Made by a program: the position numbers and the translations under genes. Positions 47,100 through 58,399 of a stretch of 64,000 nt of DNA are shown here, one piece after another. Location: positions 68,445,662 to 68,509,661 of the forward strand of contig NC_133773.1 of the NCBI RefSeq assembly GCF_003597395.2, in the 5' to 3' direction. Positions within the stretch are counted from its first letter, which is position 1; every line of letters begins with the position of its first letter. Origin of the DNA: Chelonoidis abingdonii. Lineage: Eukaryota; Chordata; Testudines; Testudinidae. A model generated the notes under the pieces. That model saw only the letters and a list, made by a program, of their open reading frames with translations, was not told where the DNA came from and did not search any database.

Positions 47100-47760
47100 C
47101 ATGAAGAAAATATATCAGGACAGCATTACTGAGTCTTCAGCCAGTTCTGGGGGCCTCACTCATAGTTCTGGTAAAAAAGAAAAAAAAAAAGATTGGCAGC
47201 ACCAGGTACGTGTAGACTATAGAAAGTTACAGGAAGTCATTTTAAAGGCTTCTTATCCATTACTATGAATAGATGGTACCTAGATAGATACGTTAGATGC
47301 TGTAGCATATTCAGTTTGGTTTTCCACACTATATCTTAAAAGTGAGCATTGACAAATGGAAATGGATCCAAAAGACAAGGGGGAAAAAACTGCTTTCACA
47401 GCAGGACAATGCTTGTGGCAATTTAAAGTGATGGCTTTTGGCTTGTGCAATTCACCAGCCACACTTGAAGCTAATGGAGAGGGTATTACATGGTAAGCTA
47501 TTCTCAGCCTATGTGTTATGCCTAGAGGATATCCTGCTGCATGCTAAAACATTTGAACGGGAACTAAAACATTTACAAATGAACTGTGTAGAGCTGAAGG
47601 TGGCCAATTTGAAACTGAATCCAAAAACATGTGAGTTGTTCCAAAAAGAGGTAATGTAGTTTGGGTACACAATTAATGAGGAGGAAATTTTCACGGACAA
47701 AAGAAAACTGAAGCTGTACAGAGGTGGCCAACTCCCCTGATGCCGACAGATGTGCAGCAT
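47100..47760 (+). pseudogene. Reverse transcriptase remnant, plus-strand Gypsy
   Basis: Reads VRVDYRKLQEVIL (about 47208-47247), then FKVMAFGLCNSPAT (47422-47463), then after a frameshift FSAYVLCLEDILLHAKTFE. These are RT motifs in the expected order: the 'vDYRkLN' block, the 'F.vMPFGLcNAPaTF' block and the YxDD block. At the active site (47519-47530) the copy reads CLED, so the first catalytic Asp is Glu and Tyr is Cys. Non-functional. Confidence 0.82.
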
Positions 47761-47764
47761 TTTA

Positions 47765-48480
47765 TAGGGCTCTGCTCCTATTACAGAAGGATCATTTGTA
47801 GGTTGCCAGTATTACAAAACCACTGTGTAGGTTGGGTGAGAAAGGAAAACCATTTTAGCGGTCTGCAGAGTGTGATGTCACATTTTCAGAGTTGAAAAAG
47901 GCTCAGACTGCTCCTGTCTTGGCCTATCAATGTTTCAAAACCCCTTTCACATTGGACACAGAGGCTTGTATTTACGGTTGGGGGCAGTACTGACACAAAA
48001 ACACAAAGTACTTGAGAGGGTGGTAGCTTAGTCAAAGTCTAAGTTCTCCTGAGAGAGATTATTGCCCTACCCAAAACAAACTCATAGCAGTGTTTAAATC
48101 TAGAAAACACTTTAATCACTATCTCTTTGGGAGGCCGTTTATGGTCAGGACTAACCAAGCTTCCCTGCAATGGCTCTTTAGAGTCAGGAATCCAGAGGGA
48201 CAGATGGTTGGAGAAACTGCAGTACTATGATTTCACAATCATACACATCGGCCTGTCATGGTAATGCTAATACTTTTTCAAGATGGTTTTGCTGGGAGGT
48301 TAATAACAAACACTGCCTCAAGCAGGAGAGCAAGGAATTAGTTGTTCATGTGCCTCTTTCATCAATTTGCAGAAGTGCCCCTGTTCCTGGTTCATTCACT
48401 GGAACAATGGGGATGGGGTTGCAGGAAGGAATCCCAAAGCAACTAAAAACTTCCTAAAGAGAAGATCCTGATATCAGGAT
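47765..48480 (+). pseudogene. RNase H remnant, plus-strand Gypsy
   Basis: Contains CDVTFSELKKAQTAPVLAYQ, PFTLDTEACIYGWGQY (matching the 'f.l.tDAS..g.GavL' block, with Asp retained in DTEA but context altered), IAVFKSRKHFNHYLFGRPFM and TNQASLQWLF. This is the order expected for a Ty3-type RNase H domain. Stops at several points. Confidence 0.75.
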
Positions 48481-48829
48481 AGCGTTTGAATGGAAAATCA
48501 ATTGGCAAATGTAGCCACCCTGGAATGTAGTATCCCTTCACAATACAACAGTAGAGGCTATCTGGTCAATGGGACAGCTTAGAGTTTGAAAATGAAATAT
48601 TGCACATGAGATGAGGTATGTGATGGACACAGGTACCAGCTGGTTGTGCCAGATATATTAAAATGGAGGCTCTGAGACAATGTTATGATCATAAAACTGC
48701 TGGACATATTGGGGTTACAAAATGTTAGCCAAGCAAAGGGAGAATTTCTACTGGGTGAAATGCAAGCTGGATGTAGAAAGCCAGTGAAGGAAAGGTGATG
48801 CTTCCCTTGCAAGGAAAGTTGCCCCTGAA

Positions 48830-49700
48830 ACTGGCAGAGTCTCTTGGCAGCAGTATCCTATGAGGGCACCAGTGGAGCCCATTGCCATTGGTGTTCTTGG
48901 GCCCTTACCTGAGACAGAGACTGGGAATAATCAATACTTGCTGATAGCTCTGGAGTACTTCACAAAATGGCTTGCAGCATATCTAATAAGAAATCAAGAT
49001 GCTCTGAGTGAATGAATTATTCATCAGATTTGGGATCCTGGGTGAGTTATACATAGATCAAGAGAGAAGCTTTGGATCCAAAGCATTTCAACAGGTTTGC
49101 GAGATTCTAGGGATCCACAAAACTCTCACTTCCCAGCACACCCACAATCTGATGAAATTGTGGATTTTGAAGGTTCATCTGGTTGTCTTTGTAGTACATG
49201 ACCAAAGAGCCTGGGACCGGCATATCCAATTCCTTTTGATGGCTTATAGAACAGCAGTCATTGAGAGTACAAAGTATACCCCAACTCGTCTCATGTTTGA
49301 GCATGAGCTAAGAACCCTAATAAACATGGTATGATGTTCCTGAAGAAGAATAAAGGGATATAAGCCATTTGGATTACATAGAAACCCTACAATCCACAAC
49401 TCAAAAAATTCATATCTTTACTAGCGAAAATTTGAGGACAGCTGCTGATAAAATGAAAAGGCTGCATGATGTAAAGTCATATGGGGAAACTTTTAAGAGG
49501 GGAGTTGGCCTGGTTCCACAATCCTAGGACAAAGAAGGGTAGGAACCCTAAGCTGGATAAGCTTTGGGAGGGACCCTATGCAGTAGTGAGTTAAATAAAC
49601 AAAGTAGTGTACAGGATAAATTGGGTCCCAGGGGTAAAACCAAAAGTTATCCATAAGGATTTACTAAGGCAGTATCAGGGGATAGGCTTTCAGCAGGACT
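48830..49700 (+). pseudogene. Integrase remnant, plus-strand Gypsy
   Basis: GVLGPLPETETGNNQYLLIA (48885-48945) marks the first catalytic block; the usual Asp before 'VLGPLP' is Gly. YIDQERSFGSKAFQQVCEIL (49050-49109) is the second Asp block. HIQFLLMAYRTAVIESTKYT and PTRLMFEHELR follow (the 'ayRt..h.sTg.tP..lmfGre' block). The expected Glu of D,D-35-E could not be placed. After 49490 the C-terminal region reads GLVWFHNPRTKK-like pieces, KLDKLWEGPYAVV and a 'KVIHKDLLRQY'-like end. Placed downstream of RNase H. Confidence 0.8.
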
Positions 49701-50053
49701 CCTCCTGAATCTGAGAATGTTACTGCAGACACTGAGGCTGAGAAAAATGTGACAGTTATAAGTCCCCTACTTAAACAGAATGGTTAGAAACTGTCACAGA
49801 CAGCAATTCCCACAGATACCATAGACATGCCTCAGGAGCACACTGAAAAGAAATCAAGGAAGAGAAAAGCCCCAAAGATTTGGATGGCAATAAAATTCTT
49901 ATGTTGATATTATGAAACTATCCTAACAGACAGATATATGTAAGTGTTAAATAACTTGTTAAATTATTTCTTTCTTTCTGTTTGAGATGGGTTATTGGGT
50001 GTTACCACTCCTCAGGATGATGGACAGAGCTGAGGTGGGTCACAGTAGAGGGA

Positions 50054-50562
50054 TGCATTGAGCTGGGTCAAACCTTGTTCTGAATTGAGTTAAAACCTTT
50101 TTAAACTGATGAATGAATTAATCCCCCAATTAAGTCAGTTGTGAAGAGCCAGTCACGGGTGATACCTAAAACAAAGCCTAATAGAGTCCTCCCAAAAATT
50201 AGCACCAGGTGAGCAGAGGGTTCAATTGGGCATTGTGAGCAGGTAGGTTTTGGGAAGGAGGGGATGAACACACGCAAACTGAGAACAGTGTGAGTGGAAA
50301 AGACAGGGTGAAGGAGCAGTTGAAAACACGTGCTTGACATGTTTGGGTCAGGAGTGCAGGATGAAAAGAGTGTTCTTGGTACCATGTGCAAAAAAGGCTA
50401 TTTCCTGCTATTTGATTCTTTCTGATTTGAGAGACCCAGGACCTCATACATTCTTTGCAAATGAAACTGCATCAGAGAAATACCTATCACAAATTTTTAT
50501 TCCCAACTGGAATACTTACAGGGCCCCAAACTTTGATTAGGTGCCTGGGTTGAAAAGGGACA
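50054..50562 (+). repeat. 3' LTR of the plus-strand Gypsy element
   Basis: tgcattgagctgggtcaaac to aaaagggaca, 509 bp, intact and uninterrupted, alignable with the split 5' LTR. A purine-rich run (agtagaggga) precedes it, as expected for the polypurine tract. Confidence 0.85.
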
Positions 50563-53280
50563 CTGCTATGTTCAAAGACATGTTCCCTAACTCCTAGCTC
50601 TGTCTTTCTTCTGGTTCTGCCATTTTTATCTGGTCTGCCCCCTGAAGGGAGGAGATTGTAATAGCTACAATGTGGAAGGGAACATTCTGTGTAGTCACTA
50701 TACTCCTCATGGCCCTCCTGCTCCAGTTTCCATGGTTCACACAGTGAAGGGGAGCTTATGGCTCTAAGCTATTTGGACAATTCAAATGAAAATAGGATAC
50801 TTGGCTACTCAGGGTTTGTAGACTTGAAAAATGATATCTGTAACCAGTCTTCAGCAGCCATATATCTATAACAAAAGTGATCATTCTGATCAATCTCCCT
50901 CAAAATCAGATGCAGACAGCAGTAGTATGTGAAAAATTACAGATACCATGGTCACCATTCAAAGGTCAGTAGAATGGGTGTTTTTGTGTGAGAGAAATTA
51001 GGGCAACAACTGTGATATTATATAAGATGATAAGATTACAGTGTCCCTTGAAATTAGTCATTTTCTCCTATCTTCAACACATTAACCCTGTTTATCAGAT
51101 CAAGTCGACAAGTCATGGGAGGGACAGGAACAATCTCAAAATCCCTGAAAGTGTATCAGTTTTACAGGATACTGCCACTAAATCAAGATGTTATTGCTCA
51201 GTACACTCCTACAGGGCTCCTCATGCTCAACAGCAATCTGAGATATATGTGGCAGCAGGATCAAGCCCAAAGGGCCTGAACCAAAGTCCATAGATGTCAA
51301 TGGGAAAAATCCCTTTAACTTTGATGGCTTTATATCAGGTCCTAAAAAGTAAACATTTACCCAAGATGGACCACACGGTGGCATCTGGTGTCTCCTTGTT
51401 TTATGTAAATACTAAAAGATGATAGCTATAGGTAATACTGATTTTAAAAAAAATAGTGACCACTGTTCCTGGACTCCATTAGATCACACAAGTGAATTAA
51501 TATCAATGTGGTGGACATGTAAGATATAAGACCTGATCAGTCTGTTTTGTGTCCATGGACACCTGCTCTGAAAGTCTCAGTACTAACAAGCTTAGAGGAA
51601 TGGAACTCTCGGCTGTTTCTATAATGGAAAAGCCAGATTCGGTTAAGCCCAGTCATACAAATTATAATGTTGCTTATCCATAGCTCCACATACTGTGTTT
51701 TGTTCCTTTAATTGGAATTTCTCTGCTTTGATTGTATAAATGATTGGTACTGTGACTGTACTCATGAAAGGGCATAGGAATTGTGCACGTATGCCCTGAA
51801 GTGAGTGAGTCATTCTGAGCTTACAAGCGGACGCTGATTTGGAAAAGGAATTTAAGCTCAACAAAGGAGGTTAGAAGGCTCTAGAGAGTGGGAAATCTGT
51901 CCCAGGATTGTATTGCTCTGGATTCTCCACCAGGAAATGCTGTGCCCCATTGAATTCAACAGAGCTAAGATTTCACCCTTGTGGGAAGGTGAGGCATGCA
52001 GAAGTACAACAGTTACATAAACCTAATGTTATGCTGCAGTCATAGCAGCAACAACTTTTAAAAAATTCACATATGCTTCTGTTTTGCATTTCCAAAAGTG
52101 TTTAACCTTTGATTCTAGGAAATTGGATCCTTAAATGTGCTAGGTGTTACCAGTGGGAGGGAGCTTCATATCTTCCCACTATAAAATACAAAATAAGATT
52201 GCGGTTTTGATCTCATAAGACACTTCAGGTACATGATATCACAAGCTAACAGCATCAATCATGTTCTGTTGTTTGGCCTCTATGGTTTATGGCTAGTCTA
52301 CTTGTTTGCTTTAGATAACACACAATTGTAGCATGTCAGTGTTACTAGGGTGCTACCTTGTAAATAAAATGTATTTTAAATATATACTCTGGTGTAGAAA
52401 CAAATAAAAACAAAACTCTTTTATAAATACTGTGATAAGTTAACTAGCAACTATAACTGAAATAGATCTGCTTGGAGACACTAATCCAGTGCTTCTGGTT
52501 GACAAGGCCTTGGTAATCATGTTTACTTCAATTGGATACAAAATTACATCCATTGACTACAGCACTGTAGCTCCACGAAGAAGACTTATCTTCAAAATAA
52601 CTTAAATAATGTTCCAAGTGTATGTTGCCTATTTAAATAATGTGATTTCTAAGAAACCATTCTTTCAATAAGATCAAGTTAGCACATGTCATGTACGGGA
52701 AGATTGCCCTCTTCACCCCATTGCCTCTCTGTTGTCATATTTTGATGGTCTACTAGTAAATGATTAAAGTAATAGCGAGTGGATTAAACATAGGACAGGA
52801 AACCAGAAACTCCAGAATACTATTCTAGATCTATCACTTATTCAAGTATTCTAGACAAGTAATCTAGGCATATGTCATCAAAACCTTCCACTAATACTGG
52901 GTGCCTTAGATTCTTAGAGGTGCTGAGTACTTACAATTCTAGTTATCTTCCATATGAGTTATGGGTGTTCAGCATCATTAAAAGTCAGACACTAGTTGTC
53001 CCAATTTGGCCACTTAAAAGGAGGCATCTAAAATTAGTGGAGAGTTAAAAAAATAGCATTAATCTCTCCATTTCTATGTTTCCTAAGATGGTATAATTGG
53101 ATTATATACTCACTCTTGCTTCACAGTCGTTCCAGTATTCATTAGTTCATGTTTGTACAGTATTCTGGAATTGAAAAGCAACATACATGTGATAAATATT
53201 AATTTCAAGGGTAGCTAATGACAGGGAGGTAAATGTTGGAGAATGCAGACAATTTAAAAACAAAGAAATCAAAGGAGACT
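50563..53280. other. No genes; one short repeat copy
   Basis: A copy-like block at 51908-51982 ('attctccaccaggaaatgct' then 'ctaagatttcacccttgtgg') resembles the short palindromic family. The open frames at 50988-51293 (+) and 51643-51864 (-) lack signatures. Confidence 0.35.
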
Positions 53281-53289
53281 GTAGTAGAA

Positions 53290-53704
53290 GCCAATATCTT
53301 GACTTTAACAAAGTTTTGATACTGTTTCCCACAGTATTCTTGCCAGCAAGTTAAAAAAGTATGGATTGGATGAATGGACTATAAGATGGATAGAGAGCTG
53401 GCTAGATTGTCAGGTTCAGTGGGTAGTGATCAATGGCTTGATGCCTAGTTGGCAGTTGGTATCAAGCAGAGTGCCCCAGGAGTCGGTCCTGGGGCCAGTT
53501 TTGTTCAATATCTTTATTAATTATCTGGATGATGGGATGAATTGCACCCTCAGCAAGTTTGCAGATCTCACTAAGCTGGGGGGAGAGGTAGATATGCTGG
53601 AGGGTAAGGATAGAGTCCAGAGTGACCTAGACAAATTGGAGGATTGGGCCAAAATATATCTGATGAGGTTCAACAAGGACAACAGAGTCCTGCACTTAGG
53701 ATAG
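53290..53704 (+). pseudogene. CR1 ORF2 reverse transcriptase, middle part
   Basis: Begins around LDFNK..FDTVSHSILASKL (one base missing near 53318), continues as YGLDEWTIRWIESWLDCQVQ, VSSRVPQESVLGPVLFNIFI and then SKFADLTKLGGEVDMLEGKD. The active site, FADD in the family, is FADL here, so the second catalytic Asp is lost. The 'SGVPQGSVLGP' block has Gly to Arg and Gly to Glu changes. RT would copy CR1 RNA at the nicked target. Confidence 0.85.
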
Positions 53705-53782
53705 AAGAATCCCATGCACCGCTACAGGCTGGGGACTGACTAGCTAAGCAGCAGTTCTGCAGAAAAGGACCTGGGGATTACA

Positions 53783-54154
53783 GTGGATGAGAAGTTGGAT
53801 ATGAGTCAGCAGTGTGCTCTTGTTGCCAAGAAGGCCCATGACATATTGGGCTGTATTAGTAGGAGCCTTGCCAGCAGATCGAGGGGAGTGATTATTCCCC
53901 TCTATTCGGCACTGGTGAGGCCACATCTGGAGTATTGCATCCAGTTTTGGGCCCCCCACTACAGAAAGGATGTGGACAAATTGGAGAGAGTCCAGCGGAG
54001 GGCAACAAAAATGATTAGGGGGCTGGGGCACATGACTTACGAGGAAAGGCTGAGGGAACTGGGGTTATTTAGTCTGCAGAAGAGAAGAGTGAGGAGGGAT
54101 TTGACAGCAGCCTTCAACTACCTGAAGGGGTGTTCCAAAAGAGGATGGAGCTAG
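53783..54154 (+). pseudogene. CR1 ORF2 C-terminal part
   Basis: Continuous frame reading [60 protein letters not shown] and [20 protein letters not shown]. This is the well conserved CR1 RT C-terminus after the thumb. It belongs to the same ORF2 as the preceding feature; a stop near 53703 separates them. The true family protein continues into the following 120 bases, which are frame-broken here. Confidence 0.87.
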
Positions 54155-54432
54155 GCTGTTTTCAGTGGTGGCAGTTGACAGAACAAGAAGCAATGGTCTC
54201 AAGTTGCAGTGATGGAGGTTTAGGCTGGATATTAGGAAACACTATTTCACCAGGAGGGTGGTGAAGCACTGGAATGGGTTACCTAGGGAGGTGGTGGAAT
54301 CTCCATCCTTAGAGGTTTTTAAAACTGGTTTGACAAAGGGTGTTGGTCCTGCTTTGAGCAGGGGATTGAACTAGATGACCTCCTGAGGTCTCTTCCAACC
54401 CTAAAATTCTATGAGTCTATGATTCCATGAAT

Positions 54433-55327
54433 ATGTCAAAGGAAGATTAGAAGTAAAAAAGATCAACATTCCAGAAATTGTGAGAGACCTAACTGAGCCA
54501 AATTCCTCCTTTCTTTAAGTCCATTGATTTTAATAGCATTCCACTGTAAATTTGCTCCATTATGACTGAAAATAACTGGAAGGATAGGCATTAATATGAG
54601 ATAACATAAATCCAATCTGCTGTCTGTGGACAGCTGGTGTTCCATGGACAGCTAGATGGTCAATGCTGGCCTCTCCTTGTTTACCATTGTTTCTTTAAGT
54701 GTCTAGATACTCTTCACTGGAAAGAAGGAGAAGCAGTCAGAAACAAGGTGGAGCCAGTCTTGCTCTTTGTTTTTCCTCAAGCTAAATGCACTATGTTCCA
54801 TCTCCAGATACACAGAAAATCATTTGGAGATATTCCCATGACTAACAATTGCATTCAAGAATATATTGCCCCTAGCACTTGGCTGTTTTTAAACCAACTC
54901 TATTTATTCTCAGTAAACATGGTTGTAATGCTTAAGTCACTGGAGTTAGTAACTCCCCATAAACTCTGATTTCTGCAAATTCTCAAGTGTTCTATCCCTC
55001 TATTGTTGATGCCCCTTTATTTCTTAAGTTGTTAGCATTAAGAACTCCCATATTTAATGGCAAAAGTCCCTCAGCAAATCCATTACTCAGACAATATCCC
55101 TGCAAATATAAACTGTGCTGGCTTTAACGGTGGTTATTTCTAGTCAGATAACTTACTTTAAGGCTTTTCCAAAAGCTTTTCTTAAATCTTTCATACACCA
55201 CATCTTAAAAATATTTATAGTTGTTAATGCCTTTAAAATATTTATCATATGCCATACTAAAACTGAATGCAGAATTACAGTTGTAGCCTCTTTTGTTTTG
55301 AAGACAATGAATGATAAGTAAACAAGC
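54433..55327. other. No recognised feature
   Basis: AT-rich. The frames 54637-54969 and 55115-55321 (+) have no recognised domain. A weak short-palindrome copy may lie at 54500-54570. Confidence 0.35.
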
Positions 55328-55758
55328 TGTAGCAGGTGGACCTCTGCTCCTGCCCTGAAGGGATTAAAAACAGCCCCGGGGAAGGGGTTGGGGCTGGAGA
55401 AAGCAACCTTTAAGCTGGGCTGATTGGGGAAGTGGTTGCAGCTGGGGCCACGCCCCAAACTGAGCCACAGGGCCTAATAAGAAGGCCAGGGAAGCCAAGG
55501 GTAAGTAGTCTCTCTCTGACTGGATAGGGAGATAGGCCTGGCTGCTTGGGAACTCACCTGGGGCAGGGGCAAGGCCTTAGGAGCTGGGAAGCCCTAGGCC
55601 AGCAACTCCCTAGGCTGCAGAGCTGGTTCTAGACCTCCAAGGTACTAGGCTTGCAGAGGGGCAGCCGGAGGGTGGGTAAAGGCAGCCAGGCCAAACCCCT
55701 TGTTGCCTGTGATGATTGGCTGATACACTGCAGTCTGCCCCAGGGCATGGGGGCTACA
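55328..55758 (+). repeat. Possible LTR, TGTAGC...GCTACA
   Basis: Starts tgtagcaggtggacctctgc and ends gggggctaca, giving 6-bp inverted tips. GC-rich with a TTAAAA element at 55362-55367 that could serve as a TATA-like box. The following 160 bp (55759-55925) are also G-rich and may belong to the same repeat, so the right boundary is uncertain. Flanking 5-mers do not match. Confidence 0.4.
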
Positions 55759-55924
55759 CAGTGACTGAGGCAAAGAGGGGATAGTGGGGTGAGGGTTCCC
55801 CTGGGAGGGGGGAGACCTGGTTAAAGGGTCACTGGGGTCCAGGGAAGGACATGGGGGCCAGTAGAGGACAGGTGGATCACTGGCCTGCAGATGGCATTCT
55901 GGGCTGTGACTGAGCTAATTCCCT

Positions 55925-56855
55925 AAAGTCACCAGCAGGAGGTGCTGTGGGGGTAAGTACACAAGTATAGCCAAATATGTATGTTAGGTCCACAAAATTG
56001 AAGATCAGTATGTACTGTCTCAGCTGTTTCACCCTTACCTTCCATGCCAAATCTCTAGCTTTCATCTATTTACAAAGTAATTGTAGGTAGCAATACTTAT
56101 AGTCCCACTTGAGTGACCTCTGACAATGGCTGCTTCATCCTTGTCTCCCCCTTGTCCTTACAACCATCAAGTCTTCATTAGAGAATCTAGGTTGCACATC
56201 CTAGTACTCCATCCATTAAATTTACCTCTTACACCCTCTTCATCAGTCATATATGAAACATGCCCCACTTTCATCTTTCTCATCTCAGCAGCAACCTTGT
56301 CATTTCTAATGTACCTACCTTCACATGGGTTCATTCACTGTTTCTCTGCACCTTGTGTAGCCATTTACAACATGCAGTGTGAATATGAAATGTTACCATT
56401 CTGAGTTGGTGATATTTTACACACACTTTACACTGGTATAAGTGACTATACCAGGTGTACAGCAACAATAATATTTAGGCACCTGCGATGGAATGTAGAA
56501 GAGAAGGAACTTCCACTCTCAGAATACCTCACACATCCTTAATACCTCCCACATGGCTTGCATGTGGTTTGCTCAGGGCTCTTTGGGTTGGATACATGTC
56601 ACAATTCTTTTTGACATCACCTGGAATGTATCACTGAAAACTGCAGTTAATATTCAAGATGTTTATGTCACCGCAAGAATTTCCTTCAGCAACTTTGTTG
56701 CTCAGACACATAGGAAAGCTCGCCTTCCATATTGCCACAACTTTCTCCTCAGCACCTACTCTTTCCTCAGCTACAGTACAGGTCTGCTGCTAGAAACTGA
56801 GGCCCCAGTTCATAGCACTGCTCAAGAAGAGGATATAGAGCAAAAGTGATCCCAT
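55925..56855. other. No recognised feature
   Basis: Frames 56126-56404 and 56553-56849 (+) show no domain. No repeat ends recognised. Confidence 0.35.
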
Positions 56856-56859
56856 GCTG

Positions 56860-57163
56860 CCTTTTTAGCCCCTGGATTTTAAATAAATTAAAGCAGCCTG
56901 GGGGATTCCCTAATTTACCCCTGGCTGCTACAGCCCCAAGAAGCCATTGTAAGAACTATGAATAGCCAGAACACAAAGGCACTCCAGCAAAACCCCCTAC
57001 ACCAGAGCCGGTTGGTGAGTGATGAGGGAATTCACAGAAATCCAGTTAAATTAGAGTGGTGAAAAGCAACTAGAGCAACAGCCAGAATTTGGTTCTGTTT
57101 GCCTGCAGTTCCCCATTGCCCCATCCTTTTATACTCTCTCATCTCTTAGAAAAGCAACAGCAG
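56860..57163. repeat. Unclassified dispersed repeat
   Basis: 'gcccctggattttaaataaa', 'ttaaagcagcctgggggatt' and 'ggctgctacagccccaagaa' look like a recognised turtle repeat, but I cannot assign its class. It directly precedes the LTR candidate. Confidence 0.35.
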
Positions 57164-57710
57164 TGAAGTGGCTTGGCTGGAACAGTGCCTGCTTGTGGAC
57201 CTTCCAGGTGCCCTTACATGACCCTGGGTCTCCCTGTGGGGAAGAAGTTTCTGTCTCTGATGTCCTCTGAATAGGGCTCCAGCCCACCAGCTAATTATCT
57301 CTTCAGTCCTATCCCTTTCTGTGGAATTTGGAACAGCTTAGCCCCAAATCATTTCAAACAAACCCAACTCAATACTGGGCCATCCACCATCTTCTTGTGT
57401 GGCATCCCTGCCTTTTCCTTCAGGTGCAGTTCCCAAAAGTCTTTTACTAATGTGTTGCCTATCCTAGGGGTCTAAATGCTCCTCCTCAGTGGCTTCTCAT
57501 TTCTCTGCACTCTGCAAGCAAAGCTCCCTTGAGGCAGAACTCCATCTTTCCTGGCTAGTCAGTCCTGAATTGACTCAGGCTCTCTCCTCTAATCTGTCCC
57601 TAATTCCGCCTCCATTGGCTGCAAATATAGGGAGGGGGTGGAGCTAGCTGGGCCCATAGGTTGTACTTAATGCTTTCTCTGGTGGTGTGCAGCCTCTCTG
57701 CCCCATCACA
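57164..57710 (-). mobile_element. Probable solo LTR with 5-bp TSD
   Basis: Window ends are tgaagtggcttgg and ctgccccatcaca. On the minus strand the element starts TGTGATGGGGCAGAGAGG and ends in CA. Identical agcag lies on both sides (57159-57163 and 57711-57715). 547 bp with no internal coding sequence. The left tip is inferred mainly from the duplication. Confidence 0.5.
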
Positions 57711-58055
57711 AGCAGTTTTGTTCTACTTCCCTTTAAATGAGAAAAGCCAATACTTCCCTTTCCTCTTCTATGGAATTCAGCTCATTACAACATGTCTTGA
57801 AAGCAATTATAGAAAAATATATTGCTTAACACACACACTGAGGAATCTGATATTTGCAGGAGAAAGACACAGAAGGAATACTGGGAAGTACTTTAAAGCA
57901 AATGGTAGGCATCCCAACAGAGTTATACTGTAGAAAAATAAATATTTTCAAAAGCAAAATGTAGCACACCTGAGATATGCAGGGATCCGTGGAAGAAAAT
58001 GGGAGTGCATGAGATTTATAAGTCAATAGGATCATTGCTATAAAAATAGTGTGTA
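57711..58055. other. No recognised feature
   Basis: AT-rich; nothing identified. Confidence 0.35.
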
Positions 58056-58390
58056 TCACAGGGGCTGGCTTTCCAAAGTGCCAGAGGGTGCTCAACCCCT
58101 GGCTCTGTCCCAGGCCTCACCCCACCCTGTCTCTTCCCATCCTCACTCCACCTCTCCCTCCCCTGAGCACACCATGTCCTCGCTCCTGTCCCCTTCCTCT
58201 CAGCTGTTCGCAGTGGGTGGGAGGCACTGGAAGGGAGGGGGAGGCACTGATCTGCAGGGCCCATCAGCAGGCAGGAGGCACTTGGGAGAGTGGGTGAGAA
58301 GCTGATGGGGTCTGCCGGTGGGTTCTCAGCACCCATCATTGTTTTCCCGTGGGTGCTCCAGCCCTGGAGCACCCATGGGGTCAGCACCTA
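58056..58390. mobile_element. GC-rich non-autonomous DNA transposon with TSD
   Basis: Begins tcacaggggctggctttcc and ends ggggtcagcaccta, flanked on both sides by tagtgtgta (58047-58055 and 58391-58399), which contains an 8-bp duplication. Tips are imperfectly inverted (ggggctggc against gtgctgacccc). The body is GC-rich with 'ggagggggaggcactgatct' and 'ggtgggttctcagcacccat'. An 8-bp duplication fits hAT, but tip conservation is weak. Overlapping open frames on both strands are compositional. Confidence 0.65.
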
Positions 58391-58399
58391 TAGTGTGTA

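Larger units (their letters stand above)
40339..50562 (+). mobile_element. Ty3/Gypsy LTR retrotransposon, conventional order, with nested insertions
   Basis: Plus-strand element with a split 5' LTR (40339-40461 plus 44365-44755), a primer-binding site at 44760, gag (about 45.3-46.2 kb), RT (about 47.1-47.7), RNase H (47.8-48.2), integrase (48.8-49.7) and a 3' LTR (50054-50562). RT before RNase H before integrase is the usual Ty3/Gypsy arrangement, opposite to the element at 18.9-23.8 kb. All coding regions carry multiple stops and frameshifts. No matching target duplication was seen (gatag left, ctgct right). Confidence 0.85.
53285..54432 (+). mobile_element. CR1 LINE, 3' portion
   Basis: 5'-truncated non-LTR retrotransposon carrying the C-terminal half of ORF2 followed by a non-coding tail. 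The tail has 'caaactagatgacctcctga'-type sequence (here 'gaactagatgacctcctgag') and ends in 'ttctatgagtctatgattcc', the CR1 3' repeat. It inserted by target-primed reverse transcription. One frameshift in the RT and several stops show it is dead, but it is the best preserved LINE in the window. Confidence 0.88.
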
